Translations under genes and position numbers: made by a program | Shown: positions 32,483 to 41,410 of the stretch, one piece after another | Layout: the number at the start of each line of letters is the position of its first letter | How positions within the stretch are numbered: the stretch's first letter is position 1 | NCBI GenBank assembly: GCA_029983505.1 | Contig: JASBZK010000015.1 | Coordinates: 1 to 47,012 of the forward strand | Reading direction: 5' to 3' | From: Porphyromonas sp. | GTDB taxonomy: Bacteria > Bacteroidota > Bacteroidia > Bacteroidales > Porphyromonadaceae | Length of the DNA: 47,012 nt | The notes under the pieces: generated by a model | Database searches by the model: none | Told to the model about the DNA's origin: nothing | The model's input: only the letters and a program-made list of their open reading frames with translations

Positions 32483-35182
32483 ATGTGCATATCCAGATTT
32501 TCCAGTATGACTAATGTATTATACCGCGGACTTATCCTATTAGGAGCGCTTATCCTGTCGTTTGCCCAAAGCGGATGTGTCTATCGCTCCGAAGATCTGC
32601 CAAAAGCGGATCTTGACAACCGGGTGGGACAAAAAGGAGAGCGCGTGACAGTGCGCTTCACCGTCCAAGTACCTGAGTTCGAGACAGCCGATGCCCCTTA
32701 CCGGACGCATACCCACCTCAGAGCATCGGGAGGCAATATCATAGAGGAGCCGCTACTCACCAATGTACCCGTCACACTCCTCATTTTCCGTGCCGGATCG
32801 ACTGAGAATAGCGCTGAAACCTACGTGTATAGCGCAGAAGCCTATAATCCCGTAGACAACGGCGACGGCACCTTTACTTTTGATGCGGATCTTATTCCTA
32901 CTTCTGAATCCCGCGTGATACACGTAGTGGTGGGATACGACTTCTCATGGCTGGACGAACACAGCATCCTGAATGCCGATGCAGGCGAAATTATGAACTA
33001 CCTTCATACAGCCGACTACTGTATGTGGGGCAAACTCACCGTTCCATTCATCTCCGACAACGATCCCGGCACTCAGTCTATAAAGCTACTGAGAAATGTA
33101 GCATCTATTTCGGTCGTCGATGCCACGACAGACCGGCACCTCGGTAGCGCTGAGTTTCAGGTCGTGAACGTCCCGAATGGAGGAATGCTTGCACCCTTCA
33201 ACCCCGCCACAGCGACCTTCCCCGATCCTAATGCAACCGGACTTGCCTCGGATCCGAATTGGCGTATCACCGAGTGGTCTGGTGCCCGTCTGACTAAGCC
33301 ATTGGAGACCGAGTTTAAGCCCATCTCACGACCTATCTATGTCCACGAGCGGAAAAATGGGGGTACCTCTCCTGTCTACGTCATACTCAAGGCTCCCTAC
33401 AACGGTACATTTTACTTCTACAAAATAGACCTTATCCGACCTGCTGTGGACGAGCATTCAGTTGCTGGGCGGTATGACCTCAAACGCAACTATCGCTATG
33501 TGATTAACGTCACCCAGCTGGCACGTGCAGGAGCGTCATCGGTATCGGAAGCTCTCGCGGGTCTCCCGGTGAATAGCTCCGTCATTGACTACAACCTCGA
33601 AATATTCCCCGTGATCTACTCCGCGGACGGCACCCGCCGGTTTTCTGTAAACCGCACCACTTACGATGTGGGTCCGGAGGCCTCCGTCATCGAGACAAAC
33701 TACAGCTATTCGATTAATGGCATAAACAAAAACACCGAAGTCTCCGTCAAGGTCATCGAAGATGACCCGGCTCATCCGCTTATCGCAAACCCCGGCAGCC
33801 TCACGGGCAATGCTCTCGGCACACTGAGCATCCGGACCAATACACGTCAGCCCGGTGAACCGGAGCGAAAAGCCCGTATCATCATATCGACCACTACTGC
33901 CGGCAAGTCCGTGATGACTCGATCCATCCTCATCAATCAGCTTCGGTTTTACACCCTCTCCCCTGCGTCCATAGACGGAGAGAACCCCAAGTACTACACC
34001 GGAGGTCCCCTTGCAGGTCAGGAGATGGTACTAAGGTTTACTGTGCCGGACACATACCCCGCACACCTCTATCCTTTTGAGGTTTCCATCGCTACTCAAA
34101 CACTCACTCCTGTAGCTTCTATGCCTGTCAGAATTCCTTCCGGAGGCAGTCTCTCCTACATCCATACCGTCACCGGTCCAGGAATACAGACCATAAAGTT
34201 CAGAGCCAATAAATCTTACGGACGTGAAGCCGTCATCATCACTGCACCAAACTTCACCGGTGCCATAGCCGGGTACAATATGGGGGTTATGAAGGGGACA
34301 CTGAAGTATCTCCTCAATGGGACACAATACCCCTTACCTGATGACGAAACAGCCACGCACCTTGAGGCGTCAGACGGCGAACTTATCACTACTTCCGGAG
34401 GGGTTTACACATGGTATCTTCCTCTAACCTACCTCTCGGAGGATGCCTATCGAAGCAGAGTAAGCGAGATATCTGCCCGAGTCATTGCGGAAGTAAACTC
34501 GTCAGAGTACTATTACCGCATCTACTCGCTCTCTCAGCCCCTTACGCCATTTAGGGAAGCTTATGCAGCTAATCCCCTTAATCCCGCTAATGTAAATATC
34601 CTTCTCAATCATACTGCCGATCTTATCTCGGGCACCATCGAGGCTTACAATACACCCGGTGTACTCTCCGAGATACCTATGTCCGCTCTTATGACCCTGA
34701 CGCTGAACCCCGGCACGTCTCAGGAAAAAACGCTCCAGAGTGTCCGTATCAGAGAGCAAAACCGTTACGAGATCGAGTTCCCCATTGACGGGACTGTGAC
34801 CAAAGCCACCAAGGTCTTCGTGCAAATCGCCAAAGTGGGGCTTACCCAAAATGCCGGCAGCATCACAGAAGTCTACTCACTCCAAGACCCTAATACTACA
34901 GTAGGTACATTACTCGCCGACCCCACTCTCAAACTCAAACGAAGCAAGCTAACAGTGGCGGGAGAGGCAAGGATTTGGGGGTCTCTGTGGAGCCTCGGAG
35001 ACATTTATGCCATTGTACCGGGATATCCCGATGCAAAAGCCACAAGACCCGCTAACGGACAATACCAAGTAGATTTGCCCCCAGATATTGGAGAAAATAC
35101 AATCTTCCAATTTAGATGGGCGGCAACACGCATCAGCCGTTCACTTGCAGATCTTCGAGAGAATGCTTCACTCCGCTTCTGA
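32483..35182 (+). CDS. Large fimbrial accessory lipoprotein, DUF4906-like
   Basis: The protein has about 899 residues from the ATG at 32483, one base after the preceding stop (32471 and 32507 are alternatives). It has a lipoprotein signal ending LSFAQSGC (C32). The body resembles the preceding gene in its first part (GERVTVRFTVQVPEFE, VPVTLLIFRAGS, LLRNVASISVVDA, KRNYRYVINVTQL) and then continues with several predicted beta-sandwich repeats to the C-terminus (IFQFRWAATRISRSLADLRENASLRF). The pair is likely to be tip or anchor components of a type V pilus. No enzymatic motif is seen. It ends the fimbrial cluster. Confidence 0.72.
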   Translation: MCISRFSSMTNVLYRGLILLGALILSFAQSGCVYRSEDLPKADLDNRVGQKGERVTVRFTVQVPEFETADAPYRTHTHLRASGGNIIEEPLLTNVPVTLLIFRAGSTENSAETYVYSAEAYNPVDNGDGTFTFDADLIPTSESRVIHVVVGYDFSWLDEHSILNADAGEIMNYLHTADYCMWGKLTVPFISDNDPGTQSIKLLRNVASISVVDATTDRHLGSAEFQVVNVPNGGMLAPFNPATATFPDPNATGLASDPNWRITEWSGARLTKPLETEFKPISRPIYVHERKNGGTSPVYVILKAPYNGTFYFYKIDLIRPAVDEHSVAGRYDLKRNYRYVINVTQLARAGASSVSEALAGLPVNSSVIDYNLEIFPVIYSADGTRRFSVNRTTYDVGPEASVIETNYSYSINGINKNTEVSVKVIEDDPAHPLIANPGSLTGNALGTLSIRTNTRQPGEPERKARIIISTTTAGKSVMTRSILINQLRFYTLSPASIDGENPKYYTGGPLAGQEMVLRFTVPDTYPAHLYPFEVSIATQTLTPVASMPVRIPSGGSLSYIHTVTGPGIQTIKFRANKSYGREAVIITAPNFTGAIAGYNMGVMKGTLKYLLNGTQYPLPDDETATHLEASDGELITTSGGVYTWYLPLTYLSEDAYRSRVSEISARVIAEVNSSEYYYRIYSLSQPLTPFREAYAANPLNPANVNILLNHTADLISGTIEAYNTPGVLSEIPMSALMTLTLNPGTSQEKTLQSVRIREQNRYEIEFPIDGTVTKATKVFVQIAKVGLTQNAGSITEVYSLQDPNTTVGTLLADPTLKLKRSKLTVAGEARIWGSLWSLGDIYAIVPGYPDAKATRPANGQYQVDLPPDIGENTIFQFRWAATRISRSLADLRENASLRF

Positions 35183-35227
35183 GGTTTTCCCCCATTTTAC
35201 TTGGTTCTATTCCTCCGCTTCTTTCTA

Positions 35228-35249
35228 CTGAGACCTTTACACGGAGGTC
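35228..35249. terminator. Terminator-like hairpin between fimbrial cluster and DUF486 gene
   Basis: GAGACCT (35228-35234) and AGGTCTC (35243-35249) pair perfectly around TTACACGG and are followed by TTATTTC. It lies between convergent genes, 46 bases past the DUF4906-like stop, and directly abuts the stop of the minus-strand gene. Confidence 0.55.
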
Positions 35250-35251
35250 TC

Positions 35252-35623
35252 TTATTTCAAAAAGACGAAATAGACGGCAAGGACGAGGCAGACAAAAGCT
35301 GCAAGGTGATTCCAGTGGAGCGCTTCTCCTTGGAAGAAGACGCGGGTAAAGAGGGTGAAGATGATGAGCGTGATGACCTCCTGAAGGACTTTAAGCTGCA
35401 AAAGGGTGAAAGGTCCTCCGTTTCCTGCAAACCCGATACGGTTTGCAGGGACCTGGAACGCATACTCGAAGAGCGCGATGCCCCAAGAAAAAAGAATCAC
35501 CAAGATCAGCGGCCAAGCGGTCGAGATCTTCATTTCTTGGAGCTTAAGGTGCCCATACCAGGCAAAAGTCATAAAGACGTTCGAGACAATCAACATCCCG
35601 ACGGTAAGTATTCCTTTAATCAT
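35252..35623 (-). CDS. DMT-superfamily small membrane protein (DUF486)
   Basis: The 123-residue protein has four predicted membrane helices and matches the DUF486 family, small relatives of drug/metabolite transporters. Typical segments are VSNVFMTFAWYGHLK, WGIALFEYAFQVPANRIG and LKVLQEVITLIIF. The transported compound is unknown. Its ATG overlaps the stop of the upstream DUF4126 gene (35620-35623), so the two are translationally coupled. Confidence 0.88.
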   Translation of the reverse strand: MIKGILTVGMLIVSNVFMTFAWYGHLKLQEMKISTAWPLILVILFSWGIALFEYAFQVPANRIGFAGNGGPFTLLQLKVLQEVITLIIFTLFTRVFFQGEALHWNHLAAFVCLVLAVYFVFLK

Positions 35624-36207
35624 ATCTCTTGGTTCTCGGAGCTATGGGAAAAGTGGATTTTGTCCCCCACCCTTTTAAGGACATATATGATGAGAACCAC
35701 CGCGACGACGGCGATAAGGATGGGCAAAAAGAGCGCCCCCACCGATAATCCCACAGCTGCCGCATTTTCCCCCGTCGCCACCGCGGGGTTGCCTAAGCCC
35801 CCGGTCGCACCGCTCGAGAGCGCCCTTGTGAGGACACTGCCTGCTTGGATCGCCCCCGAGGCACCACCTCCGACGATGAACCCCGTGACCCAACGAAGCA
35901 GGTCGTTGTCAATGGGCATCACGGAGGTCATCAAAAGCGTACCTGCGATAACGGCCAGAGGGGTGGCAATGGTGTCAAGCAGGTTGTCCACGAAAGGGAT
36001 GTAGTAGGCCGCTATTTCGACGACCACAGCTACGCCGAGCACGATGAGGGTCGGAAGCGAACCGAGCCACTCGAAACCTTGATTGAGGGGAATCCACCCG
36101 AAGTAAGCCGCGATGCTTGCCACAAGCATAGGCACAAATACGCGGAAACCCGCGCTCGCACTCAGTCCGATCCCGAGCGCAATGGCCGTAATAATCTCGA
36201 TATTCAT
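35620..36207 (-). CDS. DUF4126-type membrane protein
   Basis: The 195-residue, very hydrophobic protein is rich in alanine, glycine and valine, with about five membrane helices. The N-terminus ALGIGLSASAGFRVFVPMLVASIAAYFGW is typical of DUF4126 proteins, whose function is not established. It forms a two-gene operon with the DUF486 gene. A -7 box (36374-36381) gives a leader of about 160 bases that includes a 27-bp tandem repeat. Confidence 0.82.
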   Translation of the reverse strand: MNIEIITAIALGIGLSASAGFRVFVPMLVASIAAYFGWIPLNQGFEWLGSLPTLIVLGVAVVVEIAAYYIPFVDNLLDTIATPLAVIAGTLLMTSVMPIDNDLLRWVTGFIVGGGASGAIQAGSVLTRALSSGATGGLGNPAVATGENAAAVGLSVGALFLPILIAVVAVVLIIYVLKRVGDKIHFSHSSENQEI

Positions 36208-36241
36208 AGGAAAAGTCCGTGGTGTAGTCTATAATGGTTGG

Positions 36242-36316
36242 ATGAAGTCTATTTTTTGAGTCCTCTCTATGAAGTCCATTTTTTGAGTCCTCTCTATGAA
36301 GTCCATTTTTGAATCG
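36242..36316. repeat. 27-bp tandem repeat in the DUF4126 leader
   Basis: The unit ATGAAGTCCATTTTTTGAGT plus CCTCTCT is repeated in full at 36242-36268 and 36269-36295 and in part from 36296. The copies differ by one base. It lies between the predicted transcription start and the ATG of the minus-strand DUF4126 gene. Confidence 0.85.
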
Positions 36317-36373
36317 CTCTCGAAAAAGACCTTCGTGCAAAGAATCGTGTATCTCTCTGCTAAAAGCTCGCGC

Positions 36374-36381
36374 CAAAGTTA
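36374..36381 (-). promoter_or_regulatory. -7 promoter box of the DUF4126-DUF486 operon
   Basis: Minus-strand TAACTTTG matches the Bacteroidetes -7 consensus TAnnTTTG, about 167 bases upstream of the ATG at 36207. No clear TTTG is present at -33. Confidence 0.5.
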
Positions 36382-36459
36382 CACAATTTATGGTCTCGCC
36401 ACAGACGAATAGAGGTGCAGGGCGTGTCCTGCATAAGTGACGGACAAGGAGGGTGGCAC

Positions 36460-37270
36460 TGCTAACTGCAAACTGTTGACTACTGACTAATGCTGTCCCG
36501 TTAGGGACGGGCGGCTCCAACGGAGCCGAATCTCGGTAGCCCGGCACGAAGACCGAGTCAGCGGTCGACGAAAGAGAGCTCGAAGAGCTCTATATCTCGC
36601 AGCCTCGGGTCGCAGCCCCGAAGGGGCGAGACCTGAGAAATATGCGATAATGGGAATACCTCGAGGGTCGAAGACCCTCACTTCTCGGCTGAAAAGAACA
36701 AGGTTGAGGTGAGGGTCTTCGACCCTCTACCGTTTGATTTGCCTTCTTTCCTCAGGTCTCGCCCCTTCGGGGCTGCGACCTGAGGCTCTTGGAATTGTAG
36801 CTCTCCGAGCTACGTACGTGTGTCGTCCGCTAACAAAGGTGTGCCGAATATATCGTGGTGGGATATTCAGCCCCTAATGGGGCTGAGGGGATATATTTGC
36901 ACCTCCATAACCCCGCACATCGACCGCTCTGCGGTCTTCGTGCAAGGCTAATCACATTAGACCGCTGACGCGGTCTCCTCTCCACTGGCTCCGCAGATGC
37001 GGGGTCTGCGTTAGGTGCCGCTACGAGAAAAGCGGACGGACAAGACCCCGCATCTGCGGGGTCTCATGTCAATCGCCCGGGGTGCCTGCACCCCGGGACA
37101 CGGGGGACCCCCCCTTATCCTTGACCCCGCCAGCGGGCGGGGTCACATATTTATATTGCGCTCTTATGTGCGACCCCGCCAATCGGCGGGGTCGTGAAAT
37201 AAAAAAGACGCGCTATTCCCCCGTCGCCTCGCGGCGACAGGGGGCTATCTATATTTGCCCCCTCCATTCG
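36460..37270. repeat. Hairpin-mosaic repeat array 3 with a 180-bp nested inverted repeat
   Basis: This gene-free stretch begins with heptamer repeats (TGCTAACTGCAAACTGTTGAC, about 36470-36490). It continues with GTCCC/GGGAC and GGCTCC/GGAGCC hairpins and a GACCG...CGGTC hairpin. A nested inverted repeat follows: 36604-36637 pairs with 36750-36784, and 36662-36679 pairs with 36710-36727. After it come AGACCGCTGACGCGGTCT (about 36958), GACCCCGC-atct-GCGGGGTC (37044-37063), CCCGGGGTGC-ct-GCACCCCGGG (37076-37097), GACCCCGCC-agcg-GGCGGGGTC (37123-37144) and CGACCCCGCC-aatc-GGCGGGGTCG (37171-37194). No credible gene is present. Confidence 0.8.
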
Positions 37271-37295
37271 TCGGGGTCATATCTTATACTATAAT

Positions 37296-37526
37296 ATTGC
37301 TGTCCGGTAAAACTTTCTCCGTCCTGTCCGTTTAAGAAGAATGCCCTTAAATACTGAGGATTTTGAGCCTAAAAGTCCAAATACGGGTCGTTTTTCAACA
37401 AAAACAAGAGGTTTTCTAATGTTTGCTGCCGGCAACTCAAAACCAAGCCCTATAGAGTAAAAACGCCTGAACCTCCGATAAACAAAGGGATTGCAGGTTT
37501 GCTATTTGTTTTTACCGGACAGCAAT
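37296..37526. mobile_element. MITE-like element with 17-bp inverted ends and 9-bp target duplication
   Basis: Perfect terminal inverted repeats (ATTGCTGTCCGGTAAAA at 37296-37312 and its complement at 37510-37526) bound a 231-bp non-coding element. ATACTATAA occurs on both sides (37286-37294 and 37528-37536), each separated from the end by one base, as expected for a target-site duplication. The same left end occurs at 46961-46977. It lies within the hairpin-mosaic region upstream of susC. Confidence 0.85.
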
Positions 37527-37565
37527 CATACTATAACCTTTATTTCTTCGGTTGCACTTTTTATC

Positions 37566-37659
37566 TTGGTCTGTGTCTCGTCATCGTGAGATACAGACCG
37601 AAGTTATTGCCTCGGTACGGGCAGAAAATATTTTTCGCCCCATAGGTCCTGTCCGGTAC
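37566..37659. repeat. Dispersed GGTCTGTATCTCG palindromic element, copy B
   Basis: TTGGTCTGTGTCTCG and CGTGAGATACAGACCGAA form the stem, followed by CTCGGTACG and AAAATATTTTTCGCCCCATAGGT. The copy is colinear with 1239-1336 over about 95 bp. It follows directly after the MITE-like element. Confidence 0.8.
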
Positions 37660-38110
37660 AGTTATTAGTTAGCAGTTAGCAGTGGGGCATCGCGGGGCGT
37701 GTCTAAAGGGCGCACTACTGACTGCTAACTACCCCGGTGCCCCGTAGGGGCTGTGGTGGCACAGCGTGCCACCATCTTGGTAGACCACGGCAAAGAGACC
37801 GTAGGTCTCACAGCCGTGGGGAAAGGTCGCGTTTCCCCATAAAGATATCGGCTCCGTTAGGAGCCGAATAATACCGATGAAAGATTCGGCACCTACGGCG
37901 CCGAGAGGTTTGTGTAATGTCCCGTTACCCGGCACATCGACCGCTGACGCGGTCTTCGTGCCGGGCTACCGAGATTCGGCTCCGTTGGAGCCGCCCGTCC
38001 CTAACGGGACAGTATTAGTCGGTAGTTCGCAGTCAGTAGTTAGCAGTGAGGGAGGCACAGGCCGTGGCCTGTGCAGAGGTCGGAGAATACGAGCCAATAA
38101 GTCTATCCGA
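37660..38110. repeat. Hairpin-mosaic repeat array 4 (inverted relative to array 3)
   Basis: Heptamer repeats (AGTTAGCAGTTAGCAGT near 37668 and ACTGACTGCTAACTAC near 37715) are followed by GTGGCAC/GTGCCAC, CGGCTCC/GGAGCCG, GACCGCTGACGCGGTC (about 37939-37954) and GGCTCCGTTGGAGCC. Then come CCCGTCCCTAACGGG, a further heptamer run (AGTTCGCAGTCAGTAGTTAGCAGT, in two parts, about 38023-38046) and GCACAGGCC/GGCCTGTGC (about 38055-38073). The block 37930-38013 is the inverse of 36486-36570, so the two could pair over about 80 bp. No gene is seen. Confidence 0.75.
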
Positions 38111-38198
38111 AATAACTGTTTTTTTGCATCACCTGACACTGCGACAGCCATTCCGCATAAATATTTTAAGATATGGAGGTTAACTCCAAGTTATTTTG

Positions 38199-38206
38199 TA
38201 ACTTTG
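38199..38206 (+). promoter_or_regulatory. -7 promoter box of the SusC operon
   Basis: TAACTTTG matches TAnnTTTG. It gives a leader of about 108 bases before the ATG at 38321. No TTTG is found 20 bases upstream, which would fit an activator-dependent promoter such as those driven by ECF sigma or hybrid two-component systems; none of these regulators is in the window. Confidence 0.55.
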
Positions 38207-38320
38207 GGCGCGTTTAGAAAGACCTTGGATGTATCGGCTGTCTTAATCCCGGCTTCATCCTACTCAAAAATTTAAATGCTAAAGACTATTTACTAATCAC
38301 AATTTGTTTGGCAAACCAAC

Positions 38321-41300
38321 ATGAATGTAATCACACAAAAGACCTTGTCCGCACCTGTGTGTGTGTGTGTGTGTGTAAGAGGCTGATCGCCACACTATTG
38401 TCCTTCATCTTTCCTTTAGTTGCATTTGCCCAAAACATTACGGTCAAAGGTACAGTCACCGACGAACTCGATTCGCCGGTGATCAGTGCCACAATCGTAG
38501 TGGTCGGGCAGACGAATAAGGGCGCCCTTACGGATCTGGACGGTAACTTCACCATCTCAGACATTCCCGCAAACTCCACCCTCCGCATCTCTTACATCGG
38601 CTACAAGACGCAGGAGATCGCGCTTAATGGCCGCACGACGCTCGCCGTCAAGCTCGTGCCCGACTCTGAGCTCCTTGATGAAGTCGTGGTAACGGCTCTC
38701 GGTATCAAGCGCTCTCAGAAAGCCCTCTCCTACAACGTCCAAGAGCTCAAAAGCGATGCGCTTACGACCTCTAAAGATGCGAACTTCATTAATTCCTTGA
38801 ATGGACGTGTAGCCGGTGTGCAAATCAATAAAAGCGGATCAGGAGTGGGTGGTGCCACCCGTGTCGTGATGCGGGGCGCCAAGTCCATTGAGGGCAGTAA
38901 TAATGTCCTGTATGTAGTGGATGGCATCCCTATTTTCAACACAAGTGTCGGCTCGGACAGCGGCATTATGGGGACCGGACGAGTGGGCAGTGAAGGCATT
39001 GCCGACTTTAACCCCGAAGACGTGGCTTCCATAACGGTTCTATCCGGTCCTTCAGCGGCTGCGCTATACGGGTCTTCTGCGGCCAATGGTGCCATCCTCA
39101 TAACGACAAAGAAAGGAGAAGCAGGTGTGCCAAAGGTCACGATATCTTCTTCGTTTGAGTTTAGCTCTCCATTTGTGATGCCGCGTTTCCAGAATAGGTA
39201 TGGCAATCGTCCCGGAGCTTACGAAAGCTGGGGTAATAAGCTGGCCACACCGTCCTCTTACGATCCTGCCAAAGACTTCTTCCGGACAGGAACGAATTTC
39301 ATCAATTCTGTCGCATTGTCCACCGGTACAGAAACCAATCAGACCTATGTCTCAATAGCGACGACAAACGCAGGCGGAGTCGTACCCAATAACAACTACG
39401 CACGCTATAACTTTGCCGTAAATAACAACACACAGTTCCTCGACGGACTCATCGAGATGGGCTTAGGTGCACAGTACATCAAGCAGAAAGACCGGAATAT
39501 GGTCTCTCAGGGGCAGTATTTCAACCCAATAGTGGCCGCATATCTTTTCCCGCGAGGTGAGGACTTCACCAAGTTCAGAACTTTCGAAAGATGGGATCCG
39601 AGTCGCAACATTCCGGTGCAGTATTGGCCGATTGGTAATGGAGGTCTTGCCGCGCAAAACCCCTATTGGACGGCATTCCGCAACGTAGCCGACAACGACA
39701 AAGACAGATACATCTTTAACGCAAGCCTGAAATACAATTTCCTTGACTGGATGAATCTCTCCGGGCGGTTCCGTATGGATAAGTCTCTCAATCGCTTTAC
39801 CCGCAAGCTCTATGCCTCCACCTATGAAGTATGGTCAAAGCCGAAAGGCAACTATACAGTGGAAAATATGATTGACCGACAATATTACGGCGATGTTATG
39901 CTGAATATCAATAAGGTCATAGGAGATTGGAGCATTACCGCCAACGTCGGATCCAGTTTCTCGGACTATTCAGCTCAAATTGACGGGAACAGCGGCAATC
40001 TCCAACTCGTCCCTAACCTCTTCACCATTAACAATATGAGTGAAGTTACGCCTATAGAAGGCGGCGGCGATACTCCCGTACGCAACATCGCACTCTTCGG
40101 TAGCCTCGAACTTGGGTGGAAGAGTATGCTTTACCTGACAGCCACAGGGCGTAACGACTGGAACTCCCGCCTCGTGAACTCTGCAGAACCCTCATTCTTC
40201 TACCCCTCTGTCGGTCTCTCTGCCGTTATCTCCGAAATGGTTGATATGGGGCCTATAGTCGACCTACTCAAGATCAGAGGTTCATTCACGGAAGTAGGTG
40301 CCCCTGTGTCCCGCATCGGTTTGACGCCCGGAACCTACACCGACAATATCTCAGGCGGTGTCATTAAGCCCAATACGACCTTCCCTTACGGAGACTTCAA
40401 AGCAGAGAGGACACGCTCTTATGAGTTTGGGGTATCTGCAAAAGTACTTCACGGTCTCTCACTCGACCTGACCTACTATAAGTCCAATACGTTCAATCAG
40501 ACCTTCATCGGCAAGATGCCCGAAGGCTCCGGGTATAACGATGTCTATCTCCAAGCCGGTAATGTCGAAAACCGCGGTATTGAAGCCTCACTGGGCTATG
40601 ACCACACGTGGGGAGATTTCTCCTTTGGGACTTCGTTCGTTTTCTCCAGAAATATCAATGAAATCAAGGAGATGGTTAAGGATTACAAGCATCCGCTTTT
40701 GCCTGACCAGACATTCAATATCCCCGAAGTAGTCAAGGGAGCCACCATATTGAAAGTAGGCGGCTCGATCAATGACATCTACGCCACCAAGTTCCTCAAG
40801 AAAGATGGCAATGGGTATGTAAATATTCCCGAGACCGGGTCATTTACGGAGGAAGTTACGGCACCGGTTTATCTTGGTCGGACCACCCCCGATTTCAACC
40901 TCGGTTGGAACACGCATTTCTCCTACAGAGGGATTTCTTTGGGAATCCTTTTCAACGGTCGCTTCGGAGGTATTGTAACGTCCTCCACACAAGCCATTCT
41001 GGACAGCTATGGAGTGTCGGAAGCTTCTGCAATCGCCAGAGACAATGGGGGCTATATGCTCCCCAACCAGGGGCTTGTGGATCCCAAGACGTACTACTCG
41101 CTCGTCGGTGACGGAGAACATCACGCCTACTACACCTACGATGCCACTAACATCCGCCTCCAGCAGCTCACACTCAGCTACACGATGCCATCCAAGTGGT
41201 TCAAGGACTACATCAGAGGTCTTTCGCTGACATTCGCAGGAAACAACCTCTGGATGATTTACAATAAGGCGCCCCATGATCCCGAACTGACACCAACCAC

Positions 41301-41382
41301 CGGCACTTATGGTATCGGTAACGATTACTTTATGCAACCAAGCCTGAGAAGTTTCAGCTTCGGCATAAAACTGGATATCTGA
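38321..41382 (+). CDS. SusC/RagA-family TonB-dependent outer membrane transporter, currently out of frame with its ATG
   Basis: The protein of about 1020 residues imports glycans across the outer membrane with a SusD lid, powered by TonB. In order: signal peptide (KRLIATLLSFIFPLVAFAQ), carboxypeptidase-regulatory-like domain (ITVKGTVTDELDSPVISATIVV), plug (SLNGRVAGVQINKSG, VLYVVDGIPIFN, ITVLSGPSAAALYGSSAANGAI) and a 22-strand barrel ending SFGIKLDI. The only ATG before the signal peptide is at 38321. A (GT)10 tract at 38357-38376 puts it out of frame, and it meets a TGA at 38384. With nine or twelve GT units the ATG would read straight into SusC. A TTG at 38308 is in frame now but makes a poor N-terminus. 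This looks like a phase-variable gene caught in the off state. Confidence 0.88.
38357..38376 (+). repeat. (GT)10 microsatellite in the susC start region
   Basis: Ten uninterrupted GT units (21 alternating bases counting the leading T at 38356) lie between the ATG at 38321 and the signal-peptide codons. Each unit changes the reading frame by two bases, so slipped-strand mispairing would switch the gene. In frame it encodes a run of alternating Val and Cys. Confidence 0.95.
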
Positions 41383-41410
41383 ACCGGAACGGAATAAATC
41401 AAGTACCAAT

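Noticed and set aside
36487..36681. Small open frames within the hairpin arrays (also 35975-36547, 37015-37294, 37877-38275)
   Set aside because: Their similarity to each other comes from the DNA repeats. They have no start context and run through palindromes, and their frames differ between copies.
36460..38110. A CRISPR array in the SusC upstream region
   Set aside because: The repeats are short palindromes with variable spacing and orientation, there is no regular repeat-spacer unit, and no cas gene is nearby.
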